Shown in pieces: positions 47,761 through 62,003 of a stretch of 64,000 nucleotides of DNA. Numbering within the stretch: position 1 is the stretch's first letter; every line of letters starts with the position of its first letter. The DNA lies in the NCBI GenBank assembly GCA_963693085.1, contig OY856413.1, positions 746,712,056-746,776,055 of the forward strand. Direction: 5' to 3'. The notes beneath the pieces are model-generated. The model saw nothing but the letters and a program-made list of their open reading frames with translations, was not told the DNA's origin and ran no database searches. The stretch is from Alisma plantago-aquatica (lineage: Eukaryota; Streptophyta; Magnoliopsida; Alismatales; Alismataceae). Position numbers and translations under genes: made by a program.

Positions 47761-50700
47761 TTTCAGGACCTCTTTTGATTATAATAAATTCTAACCATTA
47801 GATAGAAGCCCAAAACCTAGACTGAAATTATGATACAAAGCAACAAATTCTCGACAAATGTTGATTAGCACAGTATAAGAAAAATATAGGTAAATTTCTC
47901 TTGTTTTCTTTGTCATTTACTTCATAAACAATGACATACCAAAGAACTACATTTTTTGCTTTAAAAATTGTACTCAATTCCACGAAAACCACAGTAAAAA
48001 TCTTATTACTCATGCAGTTGAGTTTGCATTAGTTACATGTACATGAAATAGAAATCTCATTACACTACCCATATTGGGAATGAGAGAGTATAAGGACATT
48101 CTAATATATCTAGATCATTCTATTTACATCTTCTTTATCACGACCTCTACATTGGATAGCATTATACCTAAAAAACTAAAACAATCTCATGAAACTCATA
48201 TAGATCCCAGGTGGGTGGATACCTCCCACTCAAGCTGAGTAGATGCATTGACATCAGTTTAAGTATAATGAACTTAATAGAAACTTGCATATATGAAAAA
48301 GTCTAGTAGATAGTTGTAGAGTCTAATAAATCTAGTTATCAATAATAATCTAATCAATTAGATAAGTTATTCACTTAGGCCAAATCCAACTCTTAAACAT
48401 ATGTGAAGGTGTGTATATGAACAAATAAGTAAATACTAGTTACTTAAGAATGATAATACATTAGTATGAACAATAATTTAAGATCTAAACATTCAGAATC
48501 AATACACAATGATAACATCATCTTTGTGATATCCCACTAGTCGGACCAAGAACACATTCTATAGTCACAAAGCTGATGTACACATAAGACATGTCTACCA
48601 CACAAAACAATTCAACTGAGAAGTAAATACAAAATCATAATTACAATGGATATTGAATACCAAAATCAACTAGTTGACAACATTTAAGTTCATTTTTCAA
48701 ATCAAATTGATAAGCATATGGAAGCAAGTTATATCTCTAGAGTAATATTAAAAAAACAAAGGTATATAAGCTAGCTGAGAAAGGAATGTAACAAGCATTC
48801 AATTCATGTTCTATGCAGTTTGCCTTACTTTATTCATTTGCCCCGACTACTTGGCTTGTACCTAATCAACTAGAATTTGGCACGCCTGATTCTTATGTCA
48901 TCAACTCACCGTCACTATATTAGGGTTTAGCCGACAACCCTATGATATCAACCAAAGACCTTGGTCCATTGTAGAGTTGCCTAAAGTGGCTCACATCCTT
49001 ATCTTGGGGACATAAGATAGGAACCAACACACCAATATATCATATACCAAAACATTTCTAATATTTTCATGTTTCACATACTTCATTTCATAAGAGTCTA
49101 TACCTCATGGATATAGAATTTCACAACAAGGATTCATGCCTAGAGCCACACTAGATGACAAATTCTAAAATACTGGTGGTTTAACCTGTAAGTTTTCATC
49201 CAAACACTAGAAGTCCTTCTAATAATTCTCTAATTACTACAAAATGATATGTTTCATTTCCCCAGTTTTGTACTTAGGGGAAACTCATGGTGTTCATGGC
49301 ACCTAACTACATGTTTCATCATTCCACTTGTTATTCATATGTGTATATTCTCACCCAACTAAAATTAAATGAACCCGATTCAACTAATAAAAAAAATTAT
49401 TAAAAAATTAAGCACAACAAATCTAGAGTTTGCAACACATATTATTCTTTCCATTTTCCACATCATCTCATAGTAACCATCATCAGTGGGCATTCAAACT
49501 AAGACATAATCTCATTGTCCAACATTTACCCACATCAGGGTTTCTCAAATGTAATCACTGCATGTTAAATTCAATCTCAATATATTTCTTATCAGTTCAT
49601 TCTATATCAAAGTTCTGAACAAGTATTAACATAGGCATTAAACCTAGCAACGTATAGCCGTATAGACATCTTCTATCATTCATCACACTTAGAATAGATT
49701 CATCATGTGACATATACTTATTGTATTTTTTCTATACATATGAATAAATATCAAATCATAAATGTTCATAACACACTTATTACTCCTCACTTACTATTTA
49801 CCACTCTTTAGTATGGGCTACCATTCAATGAATAAGTGATCTAATTATAAATTCATTAGAGAATAACATTCTCATAATACAAGTATCCTAACATATAATT
49901 ACAATCTAAGAGCACATTTTGATAAAGTAATTCATATCCTTGAACTTCATCTTGTAATTTAATTAAACTATTCTCATATGAATTCCTTATTTACTCATTT
50001 GTGATCATTATTCATTAGGATGACATAGCTCGTCATATTAGGCTTAGGGTTAGACTCTTAAAACCATCTACTATTCTTCATCATTTTCACTTCATTTCAT
50101 ATTCATTAGCTTTAACTTATTTAATTTCATGTTCACTACTACTACTCTAGGATCAAATCATTTCAAATTTAATTAATATATGAAGTCTCTCTCTCATTGA
50201 AATCCTTCATAATCAGGTTTTAATATATTTCTTTCAATTTAGGTCAACCCACATGCAATTATGATAAACAAACTATACACTTCTTCATCACGTATCATTA
50301 ATTTCATTCTTAACTTGTCATCACCAGTCAAGTGATTCTTGTTTATTTCCTTTCTTATAATAAATGACTATACCATGTCATTTACTTTTAATGGCATTCT
50401 TGTTATTTAAAAACATCACTATGTCTCTTATAATACTACTCACTTTATCTGAAAATAATGGATTAGGTTACATCTTCATACATCATTATCTCTTATTTTT
50501 TTGTTAAGTAGCTTGTATAAAAGGACCCACATTCATGTGAGGATTTTCTCATTATTTTATAAATCATACTAAAATATATATGTTAGACTTATATTATATT
50601 CATAGACTCCTAATCTTCAATTGAATTACCAATCCCTACACCAACATTTCAACACATTTACATCATTAGATACATGTTCTAGCTTTATCATTCATACTCA

Positions 50701-52570
50701 TCTGCATACTAAACATCTAGGGTTTTCAAGAAGTCATCTCAGTTCCACAGATCATAAGAATCATGTTATTCATTATTCTCATCAAGTTGTATAAAGGTTC
50801 ATTGAGTCCATTTAAGACAGATATAAATCCTAGATTCCGTACCACACAATCAACCAATCATTTACACATATACAATAATTCATTCATTCATTTGAGTCCA
50901 TACCTCAACATTAACCCTAGAAATGGATTTCAAACCTCATATATTGATCCCCATGTACATAAAATATTCAATTCAAGGATCTGAAATTTGATTGAGCAAC
51001 TTATGATTATTGGATTCAAATATGATTACATTCATGTCAACGAAATTTTCAAGAATATCAACTATTGACTGGATGTTTAGTGGTATAAATCCTTATAATT
51101 CTTTATCCAAAAGACATTCCATATATATGGAATAAATATATTAGGAACTTGGAAAATAGAAATTATGAGAAAGGGTCTAAAACCAATAGCATTTATTTCC
51201 CCAAAATCATCCCAATTGAATATACAATTACACACAAGTACTATCAATGATCTTGATTACTTGAAGCAGATATAATTGAGCTTTCAACATGATTAGAAAG
51301 CTTAATAGAGAAGAAAAAAACTCACCTATGGTGACAAGAACCTTAAAAACGTAGTCAAGCTTTGAATGTCTATAAATCCAACAAAGTTCTAGGTATTGAA
51401 TCCATTTCTTCCTCCTCTCAACTCGAAAACCCTAGATATAGAAAATAGGAGACAAAGAATAGGAAAAGTGATAGATTTGATATCATTTCTAATGAAATAA
51501 TAGGAGGGATAGAATCTTTACATGGGAGAGAAGAATCACAATGAAAGTCTATCCAAAGAAGCTAAACTTTCTTGATTTCATCATTTCTCGGACATCTCCA
51601 CCTTTTTCCTCACTCACACCCTAACTATCCCTCTCTTTCAAGGATTTTGTTTCTCATAAATGAGTCATGAAATATGAGAGCTCATTGGATGATATGCTAC
51701 TCATATAGAGCAATTAATGTGCTTAGGGAAATTGCAAATTAACCCTTCTTTACACTTTCTTTTATTTTATCAAACTTTTCTATCATAATTTTTTATTAAA
51801 AATCATTTACCGAATAGGTTACATTTCCTTCAACAATTATGAAAAATTATCATGTTGTCTAAAACAACATTTCAGATCATCATAAAAATTTCACATCAAT
51901 TACATTTACCAAAAATAAATAAAAATCAAATATTAGACTACTATGTTTCATCCATAATGCATGGTCGCCTGAGTTTATCATGGAGAAACTCGAATCACAC
52001 CCCTCTCCGAATCAGTCTAAAATAAATAAAAAATTGTGAAAATTTAATAGCATGTCGATAATGCAGTTTTAAAACTATAATTAACATTTCAGACCATTGG
52101 ATATATAGATAAAAAGATAAATTCAAATACTAGACTGCTATATTTGTGTCTGAATACATGGTCGATTGAGTTTGTCCTAGGGTAACTCAGTCGACATACA
52201 TGTCATAAAACATTACAAAATTCTGATATTTTTTGAATAAAACTTAAATATGAGTAGTCAAATTCATATTCAAATCTTAATAAAATCAGAGTTTCATATA
52301 AAATATAAAAAATCAGTTAATAAACAACTATATTTATCAAATTCTATGTTGATATGCTACCAAAACCCAAATTTGGTCGATTTGAGATTTCAATTATCAA
52401 TCCCTTATTATTTGAAATAAAAGCATATTTAGAGTTTGTTCTTAGGTTTAAAGAATAGAAAATTAGACTACCATCATTAGTGAATATTTAAACCATGATC
52501 AATCTGGTTAATCATGTAATTATCCAAGTAAACCCTGATTAGATGGCAAATTTGATAATGGGTCTTTACA
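47761..52570 (-). repeat. 3' LTR of the giant-LTR element (4810 bp)
   Basis: Begins tttcaggacctc (about three bases shorter than the other copy, which starts tgtttttaggacctc) and ends gggtctttaca before the purine tract. AT-rich throughout; no gene. Confidence 0.85.
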
Positions 52571-53395
52571 AATATCCCCCTCCTTTTAGGATTTCATCTT
52601 GAAATCCAAGAAAAGATGTGGAAGAATTTCATTTCAACTAATCATTCATCTCTCTCAGTGTCAAGTTAGAATTATATTCATTTTATCTTTCTTTCATATG
52701 ACATCATTTGGTTGCCTTTTGGATCTTTTACATTGAAACTCTAAATTTACAAGAATTAGATGGATATTTCATCCCTTGTCATCAGCATATCTCTCTAAGA
52801 GTAGTACAAATACTTATTCACAAATCTGAGTAATACATTAATCATCAACACATTACCTTTCATATTCTTTCAAATTTTGATTATGTATCTCATGGATCAA
52901 GGTTATAATCCATTCTATGTTATTATCTACATTCATCAGTTGCCTTCACAAAGAAGTTCATTTAGTGGGTTTCATCCTCAGTTACAAACTTTTTCTTACA
53001 ATTTTAGGTTCATAATCATGTTCAAACACATTAGGTTTATCTTCACGAACCATTAAATTTATTTATCTTTCTCATATCAAATTTCCTGCTTGTCTTAGGT
53101 ATCATATTGAATTATATAATACTTTCTCTTTCACCATTATATCATTTTATTACAATGATGTGTATTCTTATATCCCAAATTGTATTCATCTGAATCCTTG
53201 GTCAGGGCATCCAGAAGAAGTATAGTCGGATGATCCATACTAAGCTACTTCAATACCCAAATACTTAACCAGAGTAAGTGGATACTGAGTTCAGCCAGTA
53301 TGCATATCATTCAAGTTTTGTTCAAAGTACATATTATCATGTAGCCCTAGATCATGTTCTCCTTGTAGACTTATCTAAAGCTCACTCTAATACCA
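52571..53395 (-). other. Internal remnant of the giant-LTR element, with PPT and PBS
   Basis: Purine tract (minus) at 52571-52590, followed by aggatttcatcttgaaatcc and aaaagatgtgg, which parallels the chromovirus pol end (aagaattttgtccccaaaatt, aaaagatgtgg at 38484-38494). Primer-binding site complement ctctaatacca at 53385-53395 abuts the LTR. No coding sequence in between. Confidence 0.7.
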
Positions 53396-54010
53396 TGTTT
53401 TTAGGACCTCACTTTTCATTAACACAAATGCCAACCATTAGAGAGAAACCCAAAACCTAGATGCAAATTATGATACAAAACATGTAATTCTTGACAAATG
53501 CAACTAAGACGGTGAAAGAAGAACACATGTAATTTATCATTTTTCTTTTCTTGTTGAATTCATAAATGATTTCACATCAAAGAACACCATTTTTTCACAA
53601 CTCATATTCAATTCCACTAAAACCCAAGTGAAAATATTATTACTCATATGCAGTTTGGTTTACATCAATTACATGTACATGAAACAACAAACTCAGTATG
53701 CTACTATGTTGTCTGTACCTTTCTTTTAATTAGCATAAATGCCAACCATTATAGAGAAATTTAAATATTAGAACAAAATTATGATACAAAAAAATAATTC
53801 TTGACAAATGTGATTAATACTATATAAGAAAAACACAGGTAAAGTTTTCCTTTTTCCTTTCCTTCATAAAAAATGTCAAATGAAAGAACAACATTTTTAG
53901 TTTCACAAATTGTATTCATTTCCACTCAAACCAGAGTCAAAATCTTGTTAATCGTGCAATTTAGTTTACATCAATTACATGTACATAAAACAACAAATTT
54001 AGTATACTAC
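53396..54010. repeat. 310-bp tandem duplication at the LTR end
   Basis: aaatgccaaccatt occurs at 53427 and 53737 and the sequence after each (gagaaa, attatgatacaaa, attcttgacaaatg, acatgtacat) runs in parallel. The other LTR has this segment once. Confidence 0.8.
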
Positions 54011-54656
54011 CCATCCTGGGAAAGACAGAGTACATGGACATTCTAATCTAACTAGATTATTCTATATACATCTTCTTTGTCATGACCTCTCCGTTCAACA
54101 ACATTATACCTAATACATTTGAAAGAAACTCATGAGACTCATATAGAGTCCCAGTGAGTTGATACCTCCCACTCAATATGAGTACATGTATCACATCAGA
54201 TTAAGTATAATGAACATAAAAGAAACTTGCAGATACTGAGAAGCCTATCAGATAGTTCTAGCATCTAATCAAATCCAATTTACAATAATGATCTAATCCA
54301 TGAGATAAGTTATTCAGTTAGTACAAATCCAACTCTAGAAAATCTTTAAGGGAAGGTATATGAATAAACCATTTTATACTACTTACTTAAGAATGATAAT
54401 CCTTTAGAATGAGTAATAATCCAAGATCTAAACATTAAGAATGAATACACAATGATGACATCATCTTTGTGACAACCCACAAGCCAGACCAGGAACACAT
54501 CCTGCAATTATGAAGTTGAAGTACCCATAACACATGTCTACCACATAAACTATTCAAATGAGAAGTAAATACAAAATCAAAATCACAATGGATATTGAAT
54601 ACCGGCATCAAGTAATTAACAACATTTACGATCATATTCCAAATCAGGTCGGCAAG

Positions 54657-57600
54657 TATTATATCCTCAATTTTGGTAAAAAAAATTGAATTACATAAAT
54701 GAATTGATTTGTAAATTTCCTCAATGGTACTATTGGTGTAATAATAATGTTATTTGTCTTTGTGGTATGGGTTCTTATGGCACAAGTTAAGTATTGTGTT
54801 TTGTACATAGATCAATGATAATTGAAATTTTTCATAACCAAAATATGGAACAACAGGTAAGTTTCCATAAGAAAATAAGATGTATGGTGTTTTAGATAAT
54901 TAAAAGGTAATTATCTAGCCATTTCGGCAACACATGTTTTGCGATAACATTAATAAGTTCCTATATTTGTTTTCAGGAATATATCAAATGAGAGGAAAAA
55001 AATCAATTTATCCCATACAATGAGATGTAATTGTATGCTCTTCCTTGATGCTTTGTTGACAAAACCAAATCCTCATAAGATTATGGTACCATCTTTTCAT
55101 TAATTTGGTTTTATTAAAATAAAATCCAAGAGTCTTCACAAAAAGAAAAATAAGAAAAAAAAAGAGAAAACAAAGAAGATGTATCTATTAGTTCCTAAGT
55201 AAGATGCCTTGCCTTTCTCCTATTTCTAATTGGAGACCAATGTGTGAATAAAATAGATATCTTTCATTGCATAGGGAAAGAGAGTAATGGTATATGGAAT
55301 ATGGTAATGTGCCTTAAACCCAAAGAGGAAAAGAAAAGGAAAATAATTCTTGGTGGTTTTTACATTAGGAGTGTCTAGTCGTGACTTGAGGCTAGTATGA
55401 CTTAATCGCTTTCTTTTTGTAAATTATGGTATACAAATGCCTCTCTCACCTGTTAATAGGTGAGGAAGGAGAGTCGTACTTTCTATAAGTCATTCCCTAC
55501 CTTGTGTTCTAAAACACAAGAAAACCCAGGCATTCCACTACTCATCACCTTCTTCATCATCTTCCTCCGTAACCCTACGAGACCACCTAACACATATATA
55601 AAGGGGGTGTTGCTTCCACCTGGGAAGGGGGTTTCAGACCCCATGGACCTAGGAGGAAGAATCATAGACTTCCTGCTTAGATCCCACCTTTGCGTGTTAG
55701 GTAAGAGCTTATCGCCAATATGGTCCATGACTCCATCGTCCTGTAGGTCAGGCCAAGGCTTTGTGAAGACCAGCATGAGACAGTGGGGGCCAGTATAAGC
55801 CTCTTCCCTCTAGGATGCTCACCGTCATAGGTGACCGGGTGGAATTCAACCTATGTACTCAATGTAGAAAACCCTATAACCTCTCCTGCATCCCAGCATC
55901 CTCTTCCTTCAGTTGTCCATCGTTATCGGTCCAGAAACTTGTAAGGATGCTAATTATCATCCCACAGGGAAATGACCAGAGCAGTGTCACCATAGTATGA
56001 GTGTGGGAGGATGTTCAACATTGTAAGTATACCTAGAGCACTGCCACCCTCATTAGGAGTCTCCTAGCCACAACCACACATAGAGCTGAAGTGGTGGAAG
56101 CGCATGAGACGATCACCCTCCAGTCGGCGACAATGTTAGGCGACATTCTTACAACCAATATTATCGCCAAGGAGGAAGGCGATCAAGATCCTAGAAGATG
56201 GACGGTGGCCACAGTGGATGGGGTCGAGGTGGATTCAGTGCTTAGGTGCTTGTTGGGTGTTCAACGCTGGCCCCAATGATGGCAATGTGACTTGTGTAAG
56301 TCGATTTGTAAAAGAGACTGAGGAAGAGAGGAGAATCGCCCATAGAACAGCCCAAAGGATGAATCAAGTGAACTGACAAGTGTGACTGGTCCAGAGGAGA
56401 ACCGCCCATAGAACCACAGCCCTTACTCATCTAGGTGGCATTGGTGCCTTCCAATGGGAAGGTTCCACATGCCCCATAGTCAAGGTAAGACCTTTTATTT
56501 TATTCAATTCATAGTAATTGCTAGGAATGTCCAAAAAACAAGATTATTTATCAATATGATCAGGATAACAAGAGGAACACAAATAAAATATAGTTGATGC
56601 CTAATTCTTATCCTAGTTCTAAAAGTAGTGCTATACTTGATAAAGTGGTGATTAGCACATGGAAACCCTAGTTTTGCGTACTAAAATGATGGAAGCATTA
56701 AAACAATTTTCTTTTCTGTTGTTTATCTGACATTATTGAACATAATAGGAATCTAAGATGATTATGATAATAATGGTGGGAAAGTAGGACTTCTAGAGAC
56801 AATTATCCTTAATATGTGTGATTAACATCTTGTACATAAATGAAGAGACTTGCTATAACTTAATGTGCCTAACCTAATCTAAGTGTTCATGATGTTATAA
56901 CATGGTAGATTTGATAATCATGGCTACACCTAATTTGAATTAGGGTTCTTGAGTTGTTAAAATAATGAATAAGGAAATTGGACTATAAGACATAACTCTA
57001 ACGATAATTTGATAATCAAAGGGAGTCTAAACCCTAGATTAGGATCGAGTAGGGCTTAGTATGATTAATATGGTTAATGTGATGGTGACACTTTAGGATT
57101 TATATACATGCAGATTAAATGATTGGATTCTTCTTTGCTTGATTGGATCTATTGATTAGTTGATTGAATCTACTTGAAGTATAATTGTATAATCTACATG
57201 GCTTGCCATCAAGGTATGTGGTAACGCTTATGTCTAATCTCTCTAGTTTCATGGTGATTTCAGAGGTTTCACTGGTCTGCTTGAAATTAACTACTTGGGT
57301 GAACTTTAATTCTTGCAACAATAAAGTGACTATGGCTATCACCATATAAATAAATATAAGCATGACCAGCTCAGATCCTAATCCTCCTCTATAACTTTGT
57401 GTATATGTGAGAAATTGATGATCTAGGTATTGATCTACCTTGGGCTAGGATCAACATATTATCATGAGTCGAGGTTTGGTATACCTTTGGGTAGGATTAT
57501 ACGACTATACAACTCTAAGTTTTGGTCTACCTTAGGGGTAGGACCAAAGAGGACCACTGAGGATCTACCATATGAGAGAGGTAGTATCCATGTCCACTAA

Positions 57601-58063
57601 AGGGAAAACATAGAGGCTTAGATAGATTAGGATTTAGTAGTTATGTTTAAGATGTAAAGTTTGGTCTGTTAAACAATAATTTTGTTGCCATATGTTTTTC
57701 CAATTAGATGCAAACATTTTGTTCCCCCGCATACCAGTATAACTTGTTATACTGACCGACATTTTCTTTGTCGACAGTTTAGGTAGTTGATACACAAGAT
57801 ACAAAAATCAAGATAAATATGAATTCCATGGAAGGTATTAAAAATATGCAATAGGATTATATAGTTTAGTATTTCTTCTCAAAGGTACGTTTTTGAGTCT
57901 ATAAAGTTCATGTAAGTACCTTCGAAACAAAGTTACTAAATTAATGAAATTATTTTGTATTATTTATTATTTGCTAAATTTGGATCCTTGGGAATATATG
58001 TAATGGCTCTAAACTTGAAGGTCTTTCCTTAATTGGGGTGATACTTAAAGTGAGGTCGTTACA
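54657..58063 (-). mobile_element. Solo LTR of a Ty3-type element (3407 bp)
   Basis: Splits the giant LTR between positions that are adjacent in its sister copy. Flanks are gcaag (54652-54656) and gtaag (58064-58068), a 5-bp duplication with one C/T change. On the minus strand it starts TGTAACGACCTCACTTTAAG, a typical start for plant Ty3 LTRs, and ends TTGAGGATATAATA, where the final CA has become TA. There is no internal region, so a full element was reduced by LTR-LTR recombination. A GC-richer part lies at about 55450-56470. Confidence 0.85.
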
Positions 58064-61000
58064 GTAAGCATATGGAAGAAGGTTATTTATCTAAAAGAAT
58101 AATTGAATTTCACACAAGAATCATATTCAACAATAGTGTTATATCAGCTAGCAGAAAAAGGAATGTAACAAGCATTCAACTCATGTTCTTATGTATGACT
58201 TGTCATATTTTATTCATTTTCCCTAAAACTACTTGGCTTGTACCTCACCAAGTAGAAGTCGCCCTGCCTGATTCTTGTGTAAACGACTAACTGTCACTAT
58301 TTTAGGGTTTAGCCGACCACCCTAAGATATAAAAAATATACCTTGGTCAACTTTAAGGTTGCCTAAATAGGCTCTAGTACATATATTGGGTACACAAGAT
58401 AGGAACCGGTAAAATAATATATCACATATCACAACATTCATCATATTTTCATGTTTCACATATTTCATTTTATCAGAGTCTATTCCACATACATAGACTT
58501 TTACAACAAGGATTTAGGTCCACAACCACACCAGATGACTCACTCTAAAATCATGGTGGTCTAACCTTTAAAGTTTCAGACCACACTTCAAAAATCCTTC
58601 TCATAATTCTCTAATTACTACAAGGAGATCTATTTCATTTCCCTTGTGTGGCACACAGGGGAAACTCATGGTGTTTAGGTCACCTAACTAGATGTGTGAT
58701 AATTCCACTTGTTATTCATATTTGTATATTCTCACATTACTAGAATAACATAAATCAAGTTGGGCGTATAAAAAAGGCAATGACCAAAACAAGAAGCAGA
58801 AGAAATCTACAGTTTGCAACACATTTGATTCTTTCAATTTTCCACATCATCTAATAGCAGTCATCATCAGTGGGCTTTTAGCCTAACACATAATCACATT
58901 GTCTAACATCTACCCCCATCAGAGTTTCTTAAATGTAATTTGAGCATGTTAAGTTTAGTCTCAACATATTTCTTTATAGTTCATTCTATATCAATTTCTC
59001 AACAAATATTCATAGACGAATCAAAAGTAGCAATAGTATAGGCATATAGACATCTTGTGTCATTCATAATTCTTACAACATGTTCATCATGCAACATGTT
59101 CTTATTCCATTTTATTTCTATACATATGAATAAATCTCAAAGAATAAATGTGCATAGCATACTTAATACTCCTCACGTATTATTTACCACTCATTCAATT
59201 AGGGATACTATTCAACTCTTAAGTGATCTCATTAGAAATTGCTTTGAGAATACCATTCTCAGAATACAAAGTATCCTAATATACAATACAATCCATGGGC
59301 ATATTCTTATAAACCCATTCATATCATTGATCCTCATCTTTTAATTTAATTAAACTATACTCATATGCATTCCTTAATCCCTCATTTTAGATTCTTATTC
59401 ATTAGCATCACATAGCTCATTATTTTAAAGTTAGGATTAGATTCTTGAACCCATGTACAAGATTTCATCATTTTCACTTCATTTCATATTCATTAGTTTA
59501 AAATTCTTTCGTTTCATGCTGACTACTACTTTGTGATCAAATCAATTTAAATTTGATTAATATATAAATTCTTTCTCTCATTGAAAACCTCATAATCTGG
59601 TATTAATATATTTCATTCAATTTAGGTCAACCCACATGTAATTATGATAAACAGACTAAATACTTCATTATACACATTTCATTAATTTCATTCTTTACTT
59701 ATCATCACCATTCAGTTGATTCTTGTTTATTTCCTTTCTTGTAATGGATGAGTGTACCATGTCATTGACTTCCAATGGAATTCTTGTGATTTACAAAGAT
59801 CACTATTTCTCTTATAAAACTACTCACTTTAGCTTAAAAGAATGGATTATTTTATATCTTCTTACATCATTATCTCTAATCATCCTTACCTATTTCTGTT
59901 ATGTATCTTGTATAAAAGGACCCACATTCATGAGAGGATTTTTTCATTATTATATAAATCATACTGAAATAGATGCATTAGACTTATATCATTTCAGTAG
60001 ACTCATAATCTTCAATTGAAGTACAAATCCCTACACTTCAACATTTCATCTCATTTACAAATACCTACATGTTCTAGCTTTATCATTCATACTTGTCTTA
60101 ATACTAAACTTCTAGGATTTTCAAGAAGTCACCTCAGTTCAACGCATCATAAGAATCATATAATTCATTATGCTCATAAAGGTGTACATAGGTTCATTAA
60201 GTCTATAAAATACATAGGGAAACCCCCTAGATTCTATATCACACAATCAACCAATCATTTACAACCATAAATGATTGAGTTACTCATTTGAGTCCATACC
60301 TCAACACTAACCCAAGACATGTATTTGCTCCATATCAAACCCCCATATACTTATCCTCATGTACATAATGTATTCAATTTAATTAAGGATACGAAATTTT
60401 AGTTGACCAACTCATGATTATTGGGTTCATATATGATTACATTCATGTCCACAAAATTTCCAAGCATATCGCCTATCGATTGGATTTTAAGAAAAATGGT
60501 ATAAATGGTATAAATGGTTATGGTTATCTATCCATAAGACATTTTATATGTATTGAGTAGATAGATTACGAACTAGGAAAATAAAAATTAATAAGAGAAG
60601 ATCTAAATCACTTGCCATTATTTCCCCAAAATCATCCAATTAATTATACAATTGCAAGTAGAAATGATCTTGATTATTTTAGCCAGATGTAATCAAGCTT
60701 TAAACATGATTACAAATCTTAATAGGGAGAGAAACACTCACTTAAGGTGACAAACACCTTACAAGGTCAGGTCAAACTCTAAATTTCTAGAAATCCACCA
60801 AGGTTCTAGCTATTGAATCCATTTCTTCCTCCTCTCAACTCTAAAACCCTAGATATAGAGAATATGAGAGAAAGAGTAAGAAATGTGGGAGATTTGATAT
60901 CATTTCAAATCATATCAGAGGAGGGACATAAAATTGACATGTGAGAGAATAATCAACATGAAATTCTATCCAAAGAAGCTAAACTTACTTCATTTCATCA

Positions 61001-62003
61001 TTCCTTAGATGATATAGCCTGAGGTCAACTTCTCCACCTTTTTCCTCACTCAAACCCTAACTCCCTCTCTCTCTAGGAATTTTTTTCTCTAGAATGAATC
61101 AATAAATATGAGAGTTTCTTGGGTGATATGTTACTAATATATAGAGAAACTAAGGTTCTTGGGTCTGTAACAAATTAACCCTTCTTTACACTTTCTTTTA
61201 TTTTAGCAGATTTTTTGTCATAAAATTGTTATTGTAAATCATTTACTAAATAGGTCATATCTCCTCCAAAAATATTAAAAATTATCATGTTATCTAAAAA
61301 AATATTTTAGAGCTTTAGTAACAACTTTAGATCAATCAGAGTAACCAATAAATAAATAAAAATCAATTACTAGACTGCTATATTTTTCAGCCAGAATGCA
61401 TGGTCAGCTGAGACTATCCTAGAGAAACTAACATCCCTCTCTGTATCAATGTAAAATCTTCTAAAAATTATGTAAATATAAATTCAGGTCTTGAATTGAG
61501 TTGCCAAACTAAATTTGAAATTTTAGATCATTTGGACCTATGGATAAAAAGATAAAATTCAAATACCAGATTATTATATTTCAGTTTGAATACATGGTCA
61601 CCTGAGTATGCCCTAGGGCAACTCTGACGACAAACAGTTCACAAAACATTTCCAAATTCTTATATTTTTTAAGAACACTTCAATTTGAGTTCTCCCAATC
61701 ATATCCAAATTTAAAGTAAATTAGAGACGAAAAATAATATTAAAAATCATTTAATAAACCACTATATTTATCAAATTCTGTAATCACATGCTACCAAAAC
61801 CCTAATTTGGATGATTAGAATTTTCAGTACTCAAACCCTAATTACTTGAAATAAAAGCATGTTTAATGTTTCCGATTAGATTTAAAGAATCACAATTAGA
61901 CTACCATCATTAATCAAAATGTAAACCATGATCAATCTGGTTAAGCATACAATTATCCAAGTAAATCCTAATTAGATGGCTAATCTATAAATGGATCACT
62001 ACA

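Larger units (their letters stand above)
47761..62003 (-). mobile_element. Giant-LTR element without gag-pol, target duplication TATAG
   Basis: Two direct repeats of about 4.8-4.9 kb (47761-52570 and 53396-62003, the latter enlarged by a solo LTR and a duplication) enclose only 825 bp. A primer-binding site (minus TGGTATTAGAG) and purine tract are present. tatag occurs at both flanks (47756-47760 and 62004-62008), and the LINE endonuclease reading left of it continues toward the RT on the right, confirming the ends. No gag or pol is present. It is minus-oriented like the chromovirus, and its 3' internal edge resembles the chromovirus edge. Confidence 0.88.
53396..62003 (-). repeat. 5' LTR of the giant-LTR element, interrupted
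   Basis: Matches 47761-52570 in two parts: 53396-54656 and 58064-62003. The gap is a solo LTR. Near the left end 310 bases are duplicated. Ends gatcactaca at 62003, next to the tatag target duplicate. Confidence 0.85.

Noticed and set aside
55460..55798. 112-codon plus-strand frame in the solo LTR
   Set aside because: Overlaps a similarly long antisense frame in GC-rich LTR DNA, no known domain; treated as chance.
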